Of a stretch of DNA of 64,000 nt, positions 53,375 through 61,746 are shown piece by piece; position 1 is the first letter of the stretch; each line of letters starts with the position of its first letter. The DNA lies in assembly GCF_010682105.1 (NCBI RefSeq), contig NZ_JAAGWH010000041.1:1-64000 (forward strand). Direction: 5' to 3'. Both the position numbers and the translations under genes were made by a program. Source of the stretch: Modestobacter muralis. GTDB lineage: Bacteria; Actinomycetota; Actinomycetes; Mycobacteriales; Geodermatophilaceae. The notes under the pieces were generated by a model. That model was not told where the DNA came from and did not search any database. It saw nothing but the letters and a program-made list of their open reading frames with translations.

Positions 53375-54397
53375 TCAGGCGCGGGGGGTGCCGGGCTCGT
53401 CGAGGGGGCCGGCCCGGACCACGCCGGGTGCCTCGAGCGGGCTGGACACCACCGTGTCGGGGGCCTCCAGCGGGCTGGACGTGACGCGCTCCGGTGCGTC
53501 GAGCGCGCCGGCGTCCAACGGAGTCGCGGCCGCGATCGCCGGGGAGGCCTCGTCGTCGTCGAGCCCGGCCAGCCCGTCGGCGGCCGCCCGCTTGGCCCGC
53601 CGCTTGTCCACGACCCGGGCGACCTGGATGGCGAGCTCGAACAGCAGGCACATCGGCGCGGCCATCAGCAGCATCGTGAACGGGTCCTGCGTGGGGGTGA
53701 TGAACGCGGCGAAGACGATCGTGAGGAAGTACAGCCAGCGCCGGCTCTTGGCCAGCACCGCGTAGGACAGGACGCCGATCAGGTTCAGCGCCACCGCGAT
53801 GAGCGGCAGCTCGAAGCTGACGCCGAAGGCGACCAGCAGGGAGATGACGAAGCCGATGTAGTCCTGGGCGGTGAGCGCGATGGTGACGCCGTCACCGGCC
53901 AGGCCGAGCAGCAGCTCCAGGCCCTTGGACAGCGACACGTAGGCCAGCGCCGCACCGAGGACGAATAGGCTGGAGGAGGCGGTCACGAACCCGACGCCGT
54001 AGCGCTTCTCGTTCTTCTTCAGGCCCGGGGTGAGGAAGGCCCAGATCTGGTACAGCCAGAACGGCGCCGACAGCACGATGCCGACGATGAAGGCGATCTT
54101 CAGGCGGATCAGCGCGCCGCCGAAGACGTTGGTGACCAGCAGGTTGCAGTCGCCATTGGCGTTCGTGCCGAGCCCGCGCAGGTCGGGGTCGAGCCCGCAG
54201 TAGGGCGCGCGGATGAACTCGCCCAGGCCGTGGTCGTACCACCAGAACGCCACCGCGGTGCCGATCAGCACGAATAGCAGCGCGACGCCGATGCGGTTGC
54301 GCAGTTCGCGGAGGTGGCCGACGAGGCTCATCGTCGCCGCGGCGTCCCTCTCGGGACGCCGCGGAGCACGATCGCGGGTGCGCCCTGCCAGGGTCAC
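53375..54397 (-). CDS. tatC: Sec-independent protein translocase subunit TatC
   Basis: 340 residues, six helices. Classic start MSLVGHLRELRNRIGVALLFVLIG at residue 23, PFWLYQIWAFLTPGLKKNEKR near 110, SFELPLIAVALNLIGVLS near 192 and FAAFITPTQDPFTMLLMAAPMCLLFELAI near 230. It recognises twin-arginine signals such as that of the phosphodiesterase at 11.1 kb. The C-terminal 80 residues are an unusual tail with repeated SPLEAP and PLDAG/PLDEP units. GTG 54397 used; M23 at 54331 is also possible. 22 bases after tatA. Confidence 0.96.
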   Translation of the reverse strand: MTLAGRTRDRAPRRPERDAAATMSLVGHLRELRNRIGVALLFVLIGTAVAFWWYDHGLGEFIRAPYCGLDPDLRGLGTNANGDCNLLVTNVFGGALIRLKIAFIVGIVLSAPFWLYQIWAFLTPGLKKNEKRYGVGFVTASSSLFVLGAALAYVSLSKGLELLLGLAGDGVTIALTAQDYIGFVISLLVAFGVSFELPLIAVALNLIGVLSYAVLAKSRRWLYFLTIVFAAFITPTQDPFTMLLMAAPMCLLFELAIQVARVVDKRRAKRAAADGLAGLDDDEASPAIAAATPLDAGALDAPERVTSSPLEAPDTVVSSPLEAPGVVRAGPLDEPGTPRA

Positions 54398-54419
54398 GGG
54401 CGGCGGGTGGTGCTGCGGG

Positions 54420-54764
54420 TCAGCGGGCGGTGTCGGCGGAGGCCGCCGACGTGCGGGCGCGCTCTGCGGCGGCGCGGGCGGTGGCTGCCCGGGCCTCGGC
54501 GGCAGCCGCCTCGGCCTCGAGGTCGACCGGGGTCACCGGGGTGGCGCCGGCCACGGGCGAGGGGGCCACGATCTGCCCGGTCACCGGGGTGGTGCGGGCC
54601 TCGTCCTTGGCGCGGACGTCGTCGTCCTTCATGCCCTTCATCTCGCTCTTGAAGATGCGCATCGAGCGCCCCATCGAACGGGAGGCGTCGGGCAGCTTCT
54701 TGTAGCCGAAGAGCAGCAGGACGGCCAGGATGATGAGGCCGATCTCCATCGGGCCGAGGTTCAT
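54420..54764 (-). CDS. tatA: Sec-independent protein translocase subunit TatA
   Basis: 114 residues. One N-terminal membrane helix (MEIGLIILAVLLLFGYKKLPDASRSMGRSMRIFKSEM) with the FG-x-K-K-L-P hinge and the amphipathic helix typical of TatA. The C-terminal part is a Pro/Thr linker and an Ala-rich helix (AEAAAAEARAATARAAAERA), longer than in enteric TatA. Forms the Tat pore with TatC. ATG 54764, first gene of the tatA-tatC-helY transcript. Confidence 0.95.
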   Translation of the reverse strand: MNLGPMEIGLIILAVLLLFGYKKLPDASRSMGRSMRIFKSEMKGMKDDDVRAKDEARTTPVTGQIVAPSPVAGATPVTPVDLEAEAAAAEARAATARAAAERARTSAASADTAR

Positions 54765-54911
54765 CGGGTCCTCCGAGTCGTTGGGGCGAGCAGCGCCGAC
54801 TCTACGCCCGGCCCCTGTGGGGTCCAGGTCTCGCCGAGCCTGTACGTGCGGCGTCCACCTGCAGTTCAGGACGGCGTCGCCGAGGCGTTCGCACCCGGGA
54901 CGCCGACCGGT

Positions 54912-55118
54912 TCAGTCCGTGGACGCCGGACGCTCGGCCCGCGCGGCGGCGGCGCGGGCCGCGGTGGCCTGCGCCTCGGCCAGCAGCGGGGCGGCGTCGC
55001 GCTCCAGCGCGCGCAGCTCCCGGCCCAGCCGCCCGGCCGCGCCCAGCACGTTGTAGGCCAGGGTGCCCAGCACCAGCAGCACCAGGACGGCGACGGCGAT
55101 CCACACGATCAGCAACAC
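54912..55118 (-). CDS. Small membrane protein with C-terminal Ala-rich helix
   Basis: 68 residues. A single hydrophobic helix (LLIVWIAVAVLVLLVLGTLAYNVLG) then an amphipathic Ala/Arg/Glu-rich helix (RELRALERDAAPLLAEAQATAARAAAARAE). It resembles TatA/TatB in outline but lacks the FG-x-K-K-L-P motif. Position between tatA and pafC is conserved in many actinobacteria for such small proteins; role unknown. ATG 55118 is preceded by no strong ribosome site. Confidence 0.75.
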   Translation of the reverse strand: MLLIVWIAVAVLVLLVLGTLAYNVLGAAGRLGRELRALERDAAPLLAEAQATAARAAAARAERPASTD

Positions 55119-55153
55119 GGGCCGACCCTAACGGTCCCCGGCCGCCGCGGCCC

Positions 55154-56119
55154 TCAGTCGGCGTACCGGGCCAGGGCCGCGCGGGCCTCGCCGGCGACCT
55201 GTGCGGCGAGCTCGGCCGGGGAGTCGACCAGCGCTGCCCCGCCCAGGGAGGAGACCAGCCGGCGGGCCCAGGACAGGTCCGACGTCCTGATCGCCACGGC
55301 CAGGCCCCCGGCCGGGTCGTCGACCTCCTCGACGTCCTCGACCGGGTAGTAGTCGGCCACCCAGCGCGCGGTGCGGGCCAGCCGCAGGCGGACCAGGGGT
55401 GACCCCGCGCCGGGCTGGTAGAGCCCGGAGTCCAGGTCGCGCTCGGTCGCCTCGGCCGGCGGGGCGGCCGGGGAGTCGAGCACGGTGGCCTCGTCGATGC
55501 GGTCGAGGCGGAACAGCCGGGTGCCCTCGACGTTGCGGCACCACGCCTCCAGGTACCAGCGGCCGTCGACCAGCAGCAGCCGCATCGGGTCGACGGTGCG
55601 CTCGGTGCGCTCGTCGCGGCTGGGGACGTAGTAGTGCAGGTGCAGCGCCCGGCCCCGCTCGAGCCCGTCGCGGACCACGGCCAGGGACTGCTCGGCCGCG
55701 CCCACGCTGACCGCGACGGGTGCCTGGACCTCCCCCGGGTGCCCGGCGGCGGCCGAGACCTTGGCCAGGGCGCGGCTGACGGCCTCCCCCTCGGCCAGCC
55801 CAGGCATCTCCAGCAGGGTGCGCAGCGCGACGATCAGCGCCACGGCCTCGTCGGTGCTCAGCCGCAGCGGCCGCACCATGCCCGCGGTGAAGGTGACCCG
55901 CACCCGGTCGCCCTCGAACGCCAGGTCGATGAGGTCACCGGGGCCGTGCCCGGGCAGCCCGCAGACCCACAGCAGGTCCAGGTCGCGGCGCAGCTGGGCC
56001 TCGGTGACGCCGAAGTCGCCGGCGGCGTCGGCCAGCCGGACCCCGTCGGGGCGGGCCTGCAGGTACGGGACCAGGGTCAGCAGCCGGGTCATCCGCTCGG
56101 CGGTGCTCGGGGCCGTCAT
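55154..56119 (-). CDS. pafC: PafC, WYL-domain transcription regulator
   Basis: 321 residues. HTH region (ERMTRLLTLVPYLQARPDGVRLADAAGDFGVTEAQLRRDLDLLWVCGLPG), WYL domain (LHLHYYVPSRDERTERTVDPMRLLLVDGRWYLEAWCRNVEGTRLFRLDRI near 165-220) and C-terminal WCX (ARTARWVADYYPVEDVEE). With PafB it activates the LexA-independent DNA-damage response of mycobacteria. ATG 56119 overlaps the pafB stop (ATGA), so the two regulators are made together. Located as in M. tuberculosis (Rv2095c). Confidence 0.94.
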   Translation of the reverse strand: MTAPSTAERMTRLLTLVPYLQARPDGVRLADAAGDFGVTEAQLRRDLDLLWVCGLPGHGPGDLIDLAFEGDRVRVTFTAGMVRPLRLSTDEAVALIVALRTLLEMPGLAEGEAVSRALAKVSAAAGHPGEVQAPVAVSVGAAEQSLAVVRDGLERGRALHLHYYVPSRDERTERTVDPMRLLLVDGRWYLEAWCRNVEGTRLFRLDRIDEATVLDSPAAPPAEATERDLDSGLYQPGAGSPLVRLRLARTARWVADYYPVEDVEEVDDPAGGLAVAIRTSDLSWARRLVSSLGGAALVDSPAELAAQVAGEARAALARYAD

Positions 56120-57099
56120 GCCGGCTCCCCCAGCGCGGCCAGCCGGGTGAGCCGCTCGATCACGGCGGCGCGCACGCTCTGCGGTGCCTCGACCAGCACG
56201 TCGGCACCGTAGGCGGCGAGGGTGTCGGCCAGCTGCTCGGGCTCGGTGGTGCGCAGCTGCAGCCGGTCGTCGCCGTCCTCGGCGGCGCCCAGCGGCTCGG
56301 CGGTGCGGCGCAGCCCGATCGCCGTCCCGGGGCTGGCGCGCACGACCACCAGCTGCTCGGCGCGGGACTCCTGCCGGGCCACCACCGCGGCCAGGTCCAG
56401 GTCGGCCGGTGGGGAGAACGCGCCGGCCGGGCCACTGGCCTTCGGCGTCCCGGTGACCCGGGACAGCCGGAACACCCGGGGGGCCCGGCGGTCGAGGTCG
56501 TGCCCGACCAGGTACCAGTGGCCGTGCCAGGCGACGACGCCCCAGGGCTGCACCCGGCGGCGGTGCGGGGCCTGCTCGTCGGGACGGCGGTAGTCGAAGG
56601 TGAGCACCCGGCGGTCGCGGGCGGCGACGTAGCAGGGCTCGAAGGCGGGCTCGCCGGCGTCCAGCCGGGGCTGGATGGGCACCCCTCGGCCGGAGTCGAC
56701 CTCGATGCCGGCGGCGCGCAGCTTCACCAGTGCGCTCTGCGCGGCCCCGGCCAGCTGCGCCGACTGCCACAGCCGCAGCGCCAGGCCGACGGCCGCGGCC
56801 TCCTCGCCGGTGAGGGTGATCTCGGGCAGTTCGTAGTCGACGCGGGCGATCCGGTAGCCGTCCTCGGTGTCGAAGGCGCTGGTGCGGCCGGTCTCCAGCG
56901 GGACGCCGATCTCGCGCAGCTCGGCCTTGTCGCGCTCGAACATGCGCTTGAAGGCCTCGTCGGCGCGCTCGGTGCCGTCGTCGGGCTCATAGCCGGGGAC
57001 GATGGACCGGATCTTGGCCGCCGACACGTACTGCCGGGTGCCGAGCAGGGCGATGACCAGGTTCACCAGTCGTTCTGCCCGCTTGGCTGCCACGCGCAC
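56116..57099 (-). CDS. pafB: PafB, WYL-domain transcription regulator
   Basis: 327 residues. HTH: KRAERLVNLVIALLGTRQYVSAAKIRSIVPGYEPD...FKRMFERDKAELREIGVPLETG; WYL domain with RVLTFDYRRPDE, RVQPWGVVAWHGHWYLVGHDLDRRAPRVFRLSRV near residues 165-215; WCX tail. Forms a heterodimer with PafC. GTG 57099 or GTG 57093 (six bases apart) could start. In M. tuberculosis pafA is the next gene upstream; here three other genes lie between. Confidence 0.94.
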   Translation of the reverse strand: MRVAAKRAERLVNLVIALLGTRQYVSAAKIRSIVPGYEPDDGTERADEAFKRMFERDKAELREIGVPLETGRTSAFDTEDGYRIARVDYELPEITLTGEEAAAVGLALRLWQSAQLAGAAQSALVKLRAAGIEVDSGRGVPIQPRLDAGEPAFEPCYVAARDRRVLTFDYRRPDEQAPHRRRVQPWGVVAWHGHWYLVGHDLDRRAPRVFRLSRVTGTPKASGPAGAFSPPADLDLAAVVARQESRAEQLVVVRASPGTAIGLRRTAEPLGAAEDGDDRLQLRTTEPEQLADTLAAYGADVLVEAPQSVRAAVIERLTRLAALGEPA

Positions 57100-57166
57100 A
57101 GGCTAGTGCCCCGCGCGTGTCGGGCTGCTCCTGAGGCGGGGCCCTCAGCTCCCCTACTCTGCTCCG

Positions 57167-58285
57167 GTGACCGACGCCCCCTCCCCCGCCCCCGGCTCGC
57201 GGATCCGCTGGCGCCGCGGTGAGGTGACCGGGCTCGGCCGGACGTGGCACGACGCCCGCGAGCTGACCGTGGCCGTGCCCGGCGACGGCGCGGTCCCGGC
57301 ACTGGCGCACCCGTCGGTGGTCGGGTCCCCGCAGGTGGGCGACACGGTGCTGCTGAACACCACGGCGTGGGCGCAGCACCTGGGCACCGGTGGGTACGCC
57401 CTCGTCGTCGCCGTCCCCGACCGGTTGCCGCTGGACCCGACCGGCCCCGGGCACCTGGTGAAGGGCCGCTACGGACCGCTGCAGGTGACCGCGCCCGGCG
57501 TCGACGAGCAGGGCAGCGCGCACCACGCGACCATCGCCGAGGCCGAGGACCTCGACGGGATGCCGGTGGTGGTGGCCGACCTGCACTCCGCGCTGCCGGC
57601 GGTCGTGGCCGGGGCACACGTCACCGACCCGGCGCTGCGGATCGCCTACGTGATGACCGACGGCGGCGCGCTGCCGGCGGCGTTCAGCCGGACCCTGGAC
57701 GCACTGGCCGGCTCGCTGGTGGGGGTGGTGACCGTCGGGCAGGCCTTCGGCGGTGACCTGGAGGCGGTCACCGTGCACACCGGGCTGCTGGCGGCCCGGC
57801 ACGTGCTGCACGCCGACATCGCCGTCGTCACACAGGGCCCGGGCAACCTCGGGACCGGGACGCCGTGGGGCTTCTCCGGCGTGGCGGCCGGGGACGCGTG
57901 CAACGCCGTGGCCGTGCTGGGGGGCCGCACCATCGGGGCGCTGCGGATCTCCGACGCCGACCCCCGGCCGCGGCACCGCGGGGTCTCCCACCACTCGCTG
58001 ACCGCGTTCGGCCGGGTGGCGCTGGCCGGGGTGACCCTGGTGGCGCCGCGCGGGCTGGGCTCGGAGCTGGGCAGCCAGATCGAGGAGGACCTGGCCGGGC
58101 AGCCCGAGCGCAACCCCGTGGAGTGGGTGGACAGCGCCGGGCTGGACGACGCGCTGGCCGCCTCCCCCGCGCAGCTGTCGACGATGGGCCGCGGGCTGGC
58201 CGAGGACCGCGCCTACTTCCTCTCCGCCGCCGCGGCCGGCCGCTACGCCGCACAGATCACGCTCTTCGGCCCGCCCCCGGCCTGA
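57167..58285 (+). CDS. DUF3866 family protein
   Basis: 372 residues, no membrane segment. Recognised by the block ALRIAYVMTDGGALPAAFSRTLDALAGSLVGVVTVGQAFGGDLEAVTVHTGLLAARHVLHADIAVVTQGPGNLGTGTPWGFSG near residues 160-245, plus PRHRGVSHHSLTAFGRVAL with His pair. N-terminal part is a beta-rich domain with LVKGRYGPLQV. Biochemical role unknown. Divergent from pafB with a 67-base gap. Confidence 0.88.
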   Translation: MTDAPSPAPGSRIRWRRGEVTGLGRTWHDARELTVAVPGDGAVPALAHPSVVGSPQVGDTVLLNTTAWAQHLGTGGYALVVAVPDRLPLDPTGPGHLVKGRYGPLQVTAPGVDEQGSAHHATIAEAEDLDGMPVVVADLHSALPAVVAGAHVTDPALRIAYVMTDGGALPAAFSRTLDALAGSLVGVVTVGQAFGGDLEAVTVHTGLLAARHVLHADIAVVTQGPGNLGTGTPWGFSGVAAGDACNAVAVLGGRTIGALRISDADPRPRHRGVSHHSLTAFGRVALAGVTLVAPRGLGSELGSQIEEDLAGQPERNPVEWVDSAGLDDALAASPAQLSTMGRGLAEDRAYFLSAAAAGRYAAQITLFGPPPA

Positions 58286-58315
58286 CCCGCCGCGCTGCGC
58301 CGTCCCGCTCTGCAC

Positions 58316-58367
58316 GCGTTCCGTGCGCACTGCTCGTGCTGCAGGGCAGGTGAGGCGTACGGAACGC
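58316..58367. terminator. Hairpin between DUF3866 and SDR genes
   Basis: GCGTTCCGT and ACGGAACGC arms, 34-base loop with minor internal pairing, between convergent stops. Confidence 0.5.
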
Positions 58368-58378
58368 CTGCGACGCCG

Positions 58379-59128
58379 TCAGGCCCAGCGGCGGAAGCCG
58401 CCCTCGGCGTCGAGGGTCTGGCCGGTGACCGAGCGGGCGTCGGGGCCGGTCAGCCACGCCACGACACCGGCCGCCTCCTCCGCGGTGTTCCACCGGCCGC
58501 GCGGCATGGCCCGGGCGACCAGGTCCGCCTGCGCGGGGCCGGCCCACCCGGTGTCGGTCGGGCCGGGGTTGAGGCAGTTGCAGGTGATGTCGGCGTCGCT
58601 GAGCGCGTCGGCCAGCGACAGGGTCATCTGCTGGATCGCGCCCTTGCTGATCGCGTAGGGCAGTTCGTCGGCCATCGGGCCCTGGTGCTGCCCGGAGGTG
58701 AACAGGACGACGGAGCCCGGTCCGGCCGCGGGCTCGTACTGGGCCGCGAAGGCCTGGGTGAGCAGCAGGCTGCCCCGGGTGTTGACGGCGAAGCAGGCGT
58801 CGACCTCGGCGGCGTCGACGTCGGCCAGCCCGCCCCGGGCGCTGCGGGCGTGGGCGGCGACCAGGGTGCTGAGCGGGCCGACGGCGTCCCGGGCGGCGGC
58901 GACCAGTGCGGCCGGGGCGGCGGGGTCGGCCAGGTCGCAGCTGACGTGCGGCGGGTCGCCCAACGCGGCGAGGACGGCGGCCAGGTCGTCGCCGCCCCAG
59001 GGCTGCTCCGCGTCGTGCGCGGCCCAGGAGGAGACGACGACCCGGTCGCCACGGTCGAGGAGCCGCCGGGCGATCGCTGAGCCGATGGAGGCCCGGCGGC
59101 TGACGCCGGTGACGAGGACGGTGCCCAT
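58379..59128 (-). CDS. Short-chain dehydrogenase/reductase
   Basis: 249 residues, classical SDR length. Cofactor motif VTGVSRRASIGSAIARRLLDRG at residue 6, catalytic Ser in LFTSGQHQG, Tyr-x-x-x-Lys in YAISKGAIQQM near 160, and CLNPGPTDTGW and GQTLDAEGG at the end. FabG-like in form; substrate unknown. ATG 59128. Lies near the unknown gene at 59.2 kb in the same direction, 34 bases downstream, so may be co-transcribed. Confidence 0.93.
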   Translation of the reverse strand: MGTVLVTGVSRRASIGSAIARRLLDRGDRVVVSSWAAHDAEQPWGGDDLAAVLAALGDPPHVSCDLADPAAPAALVAAARDAVGPLSTLVAAHARSARGGLADVDAAEVDACFAVNTRGSLLLTQAFAAQYEPAAGPGSVVLFTSGQHQGPMADELPYAISKGAIQQMTLSLADALSDADITCNCLNPGPTDTGWAGPAQADLVARAMPRGRWNTAEEAAGVVAWLTGPDARSVTGQTLDAEGGFRRWA

Positions 59129-59162
59129 GACCGGAGTCTCCCGGGCCGGCCAACCGGTTTCC

Positions 59163-60245
59163 TCAGATCGGCGCCCAGTGCGGAGGGTCGTCGTCCAGAC
59201 GCCGCCAGTGGGTCGGCTCCCTGAGCTCGGGCAGGTCGGTGAGCCACCAGGTGGCGTCGGGAGCGGCGCCGGCCAGCACGGTGTGAGCAGCCGTCCCCGG
59301 CACGGGAAGAGCCCGCCCGACGGTGGACAGGTAGCCGTCGACGGTGAGGTGGACGGCGTCGAACTCCTCGGCCATGGACGACCAGTCCGGGAGGATCCAG
59401 TCGGCGTCCTGCCCGGTCGTCCGGTACCAGTCGTGTCGCCGGGACGCCGTCGCCGGCAGCGGGTGCCGGCCGACCAGGGCCGCCCAGTCGTCCGGTCCGG
59501 TGACCTCGTGCACCCGGGCGCCCGCCGGGACCGGCACCGGCCAGCTGCGGGCCGTCGCCCAGCCCCACCCGTCCTCGACGAGGACCAGCCCGGCCGGCGC
59601 CGGCAGCTCCTGCCCGTCGAGGTCGGCGACACCGGGGATGCGCCGGCTGGTGACCACCACCGCCGACGTCGCCGGCGTGCACCACCACCGACCGCTGAGC
59701 AGGGCGTCGAGGTCCCGCGGCCGGTCAGCGGCGGCCCGGCGCTCGTCGGCGCCGGTGTCCGTGCGCCAGTCGCGCAGCGCGGCGTGCACCCCCGCGGTCT
59801 GCGGGGACGTGTACCGGGGCGGGTCGCCCGCCGGCCAGGCGACGGCGTGCTGATCGCTGCGGGCGAGCGGGTCGGCCCACCACCGGGTGTCCGGGGCGGC
59901 CGTGACCGTCTCGGCCACCGGCGCCAGCAGCGCCGCGAGGGCCGGGTCGGCGAGCAGCTGGTCGGCGTCGTCCGGTGGCTGCCAGTACATCGCCCCGTCG
60001 ACGGACGTGACCAGGGCCTGGAGGACGTCCGCCCGGCCGATCGAGGAGAGGTCGGTGGCGGCGACCTGGGCGGCGAGTGACGCGTGCACCTCCAGCGCCT
60101 CGACGCGGCCCACGGGGTACCCACTGACGCCCTGCCGCCAGGTGAGCGGCGGCCACCCCCACGGACCCGCCCCGGCCACGACGATCTGCAGGCACAGCCG
60201 GCGACCGCGCGGGCCGGCCAGCAGGGCGTCGGCGCGGCTGGTCAC
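59163..60245 (-). CDS. Hypothetical protein (unrecognised)
   Basis: 360 residues, soluble, Trp- and Asp-rich, no signal peptide or membrane helix. Segments such as WGWPPLTWRQGVSGYPVGRVEALEVHASLAA, CTPATSAVVVTSRRIPGVADLDGQELPAPAGLVLVEDGWGWATARSWPV and DWSSMAEEFDAVHLTVDGYLSTVGRA suggest a mixed alpha/beta protein of the large unassigned actinobacterial group often placed near toxin or immunity genes, but I see no catalytic motif. GTG 60245. It sits between pafA and the SDR gene, same strand. Confidence 0.7.
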   Translation of the reverse strand: MTSRADALLAGPRGRRLCLQIVVAGAGPWGWPPLTWRQGVSGYPVGRVEALEVHASLAAQVAATDLSSIGRADVLQALVTSVDGAMYWQPPDDADQLLADPALAALLAPVAETVTAAPDTRWWADPLARSDQHAVAWPAGDPPRYTSPQTAGVHAALRDWRTDTGADERRAAADRPRDLDALLSGRWWCTPATSAVVVTSRRIPGVADLDGQELPAPAGLVLVEDGWGWATARSWPVPVPAGARVHEVTGPDDWAALVGRHPLPATASRRHDWYRTTGQDADWILPDWSSMAEEFDAVHLTVDGYLSTVGRALPVPGTAAHTVLAGAAPDATWWLTDLPELREPTHWRRLDDDPPHWAPI

Positions 60246-60266
60246 CGCGGCAGTCTGCCGGACTCG

Positions 60267-61625
60267 TCACATGCTGGAGATCAGCTTCTCCACGCGCTCG
60301 TCGACGGACTTGAACGGGTCCTTGCACAGCACGGTGCGCTGGGCCTGGTCGTTGAGCTTGAGGTGCACCCAGTCGACGGTGAAGTCCCGCCGCTTCTCCT
60401 GCGCGCGGCGGATGAACTCACCGCGCAGCTTGGCCCGGGTGGTCTGCGGCGGCACGTTCTTGGCCTCGAAGATCGCCGGGTCGTGGGCGACCCGCTCGAC
60501 CTGGCCGGCGTTCTGCAGCAGGTAGTACAGGCCACGGTCGCGGCGGATGTCGTGGTAGGCCAGGTCGAGCTGGGCGATCCGCGGGCTGGACAGCGGGAGG
60601 TCGCGCTTGGCCATGTAGCGGTGGATCAGCGAGTGCTTGATCGCCCAGTCGACCTCGCGGTCGATCAGCGACAGGTCACCGGTGTCGACGGCCTTCAGCG
60701 TCCGGCCCCACAGCTCCAGCATCTGCCGGTGCACCGGGCCGTAGCCCTCACGGTCGACGAACTCGGCGGCCCGGTCGTGGTACTCCTGCTGGATCTCCAG
60801 CGCCGACATCTCCCGGCCGTTGGCCAGGCGCACCCGGCGCCGTCCGGTGAGGTCGTGGCTCATCTCGCGGATGGCCCGGATCGGGTTCTCCAGCGTCATG
60901 TCCCGGATGGGGACGCCCTGCTCGATCATCCGCAGCACCAGGTCGGTGATGGTGACCTTGAGCAGGGTGGTCGTCTCGCTCATGTTCGAGTCGCCGACGA
61001 TGACGTGCAGTCGGCGGTACTTCTCGGCGTCGGCGTGCGGCTCGTCGCGGGTGTTGATGATCGGCCGGGAGCGGGTGGTGGCGCTGGAGACGCCCTCCCA
61101 GATGTGCTCGGCCCGCTGGCTGACGCAGTAGACGGCGCCGCGCGGGGTCTGCAGGACCTTGCCCGCGCCCACGACGATCTGCCGGCTGACCAGGAACGGG
61201 ATGAGGACGTCGGCCAGGCGGCTGAACTCGCCCTGCCGGCCCACCAGGTAGTTCTCGTGGCAGCCGTAGCTGTTGCCGGCGGAGTCGGTGTTGTTCTTGA
61301 AGAGGTAGATGTCGCCGAACACGCCCTCCTCGTTCAGGCGCTGCTCGGCGTCGATCATCAGGCCCTCGAGGATGCGCTCCCCGGCCTTGTCGTGGACGAC
61401 CAGCTCGGTGACGTCGTCGCACTCGGCGGTGGCGTACTCGGGGTGGCTGCCGACGTCGAGGTAGAGCCGGGAGCCGTTCCGCAGGAAGACGTTGGAGCTG
61501 CGCCCCCAGGAGACGACCCGGCGGAAGAGGTAGCGGGCCACCTCGTCCGGGGAGAGCCGGCGCTGGCCCTGGAAGGTGCACGTGACGCCGTACTCGGTCT
61601 CGATGCCGAAGATCCGTCGTTCCAC
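60267..61625 (-). CDS. pafA: Pup-protein ligase PafA
   Basis: 452 residues. Conjugates the prokaryotic ubiquitin-like protein Pup to lysines of target proteins, marking them for the proteasome. Glutamine-synthetase-like fold: [14 protein letters not shown] (Glu9 metal ligand), [21 protein letters not shown] (catalytic Asp57), [46 protein letters not shown], and [30 protein letters not shown] at the end. GTG 61625. Pup, Dop, prcB and Mpa lie outside the window. Confidence 0.98.
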   Translation of the reverse strand: MERRIFGIETEYGVTCTFQGQRRLSPDEVARYLFRRVVSWGRSSNVFLRNGSRLYLDVGSHPEYATAECDDVTELVVHDKAGERILEGLMIDAEQRLNEEGVFGDIYLFKNNTDSAGNSYGCHENYLVGRQGEFSRLADVLIPFLVSRQIVVGAGKVLQTPRGAVYCVSQRAEHIWEGVSSATTRSRPIINTRDEPHADAEKYRRLHVIVGDSNMSETTTLLKVTITDLVLRMIEQGVPIRDMTLENPIRAIREMSHDLTGRRRVRLANGREMSALEIQQEYHDRAAEFVDREGYGPVHRQMLELWGRTLKAVDTGDLSLIDREVDWAIKHSLIHRYMAKRDLPLSSPRIAQLDLAYHDIRRDRGLYYLLQNAGQVERVAHDPAIFEAKNVPPQTTRAKLRGEFIRRAQEKRRDFTVDWVHLKLNDQAQRTVLCKDPFKSVDERVEKLISSM

Positions 61626-61746
61626 GGTGCGAGCCTAGGCGCACGATCCGGCGTCGCGCTCGTGCGCTCGCACTCCGTCGGCACGGGTCCCCCTCCCCCG
61701 CGCCGGTGCCCCGCGGACTGTCGGTGATCGAGGGGACAGTGGTGGC

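Noticed and set aside
54912-55118. TatB or second TatA
   Set aside because: Has one membrane helix and an amphipathic helix but lacks the FG-x-K-K/E-L-P hinge motif and Tat consensus residues.
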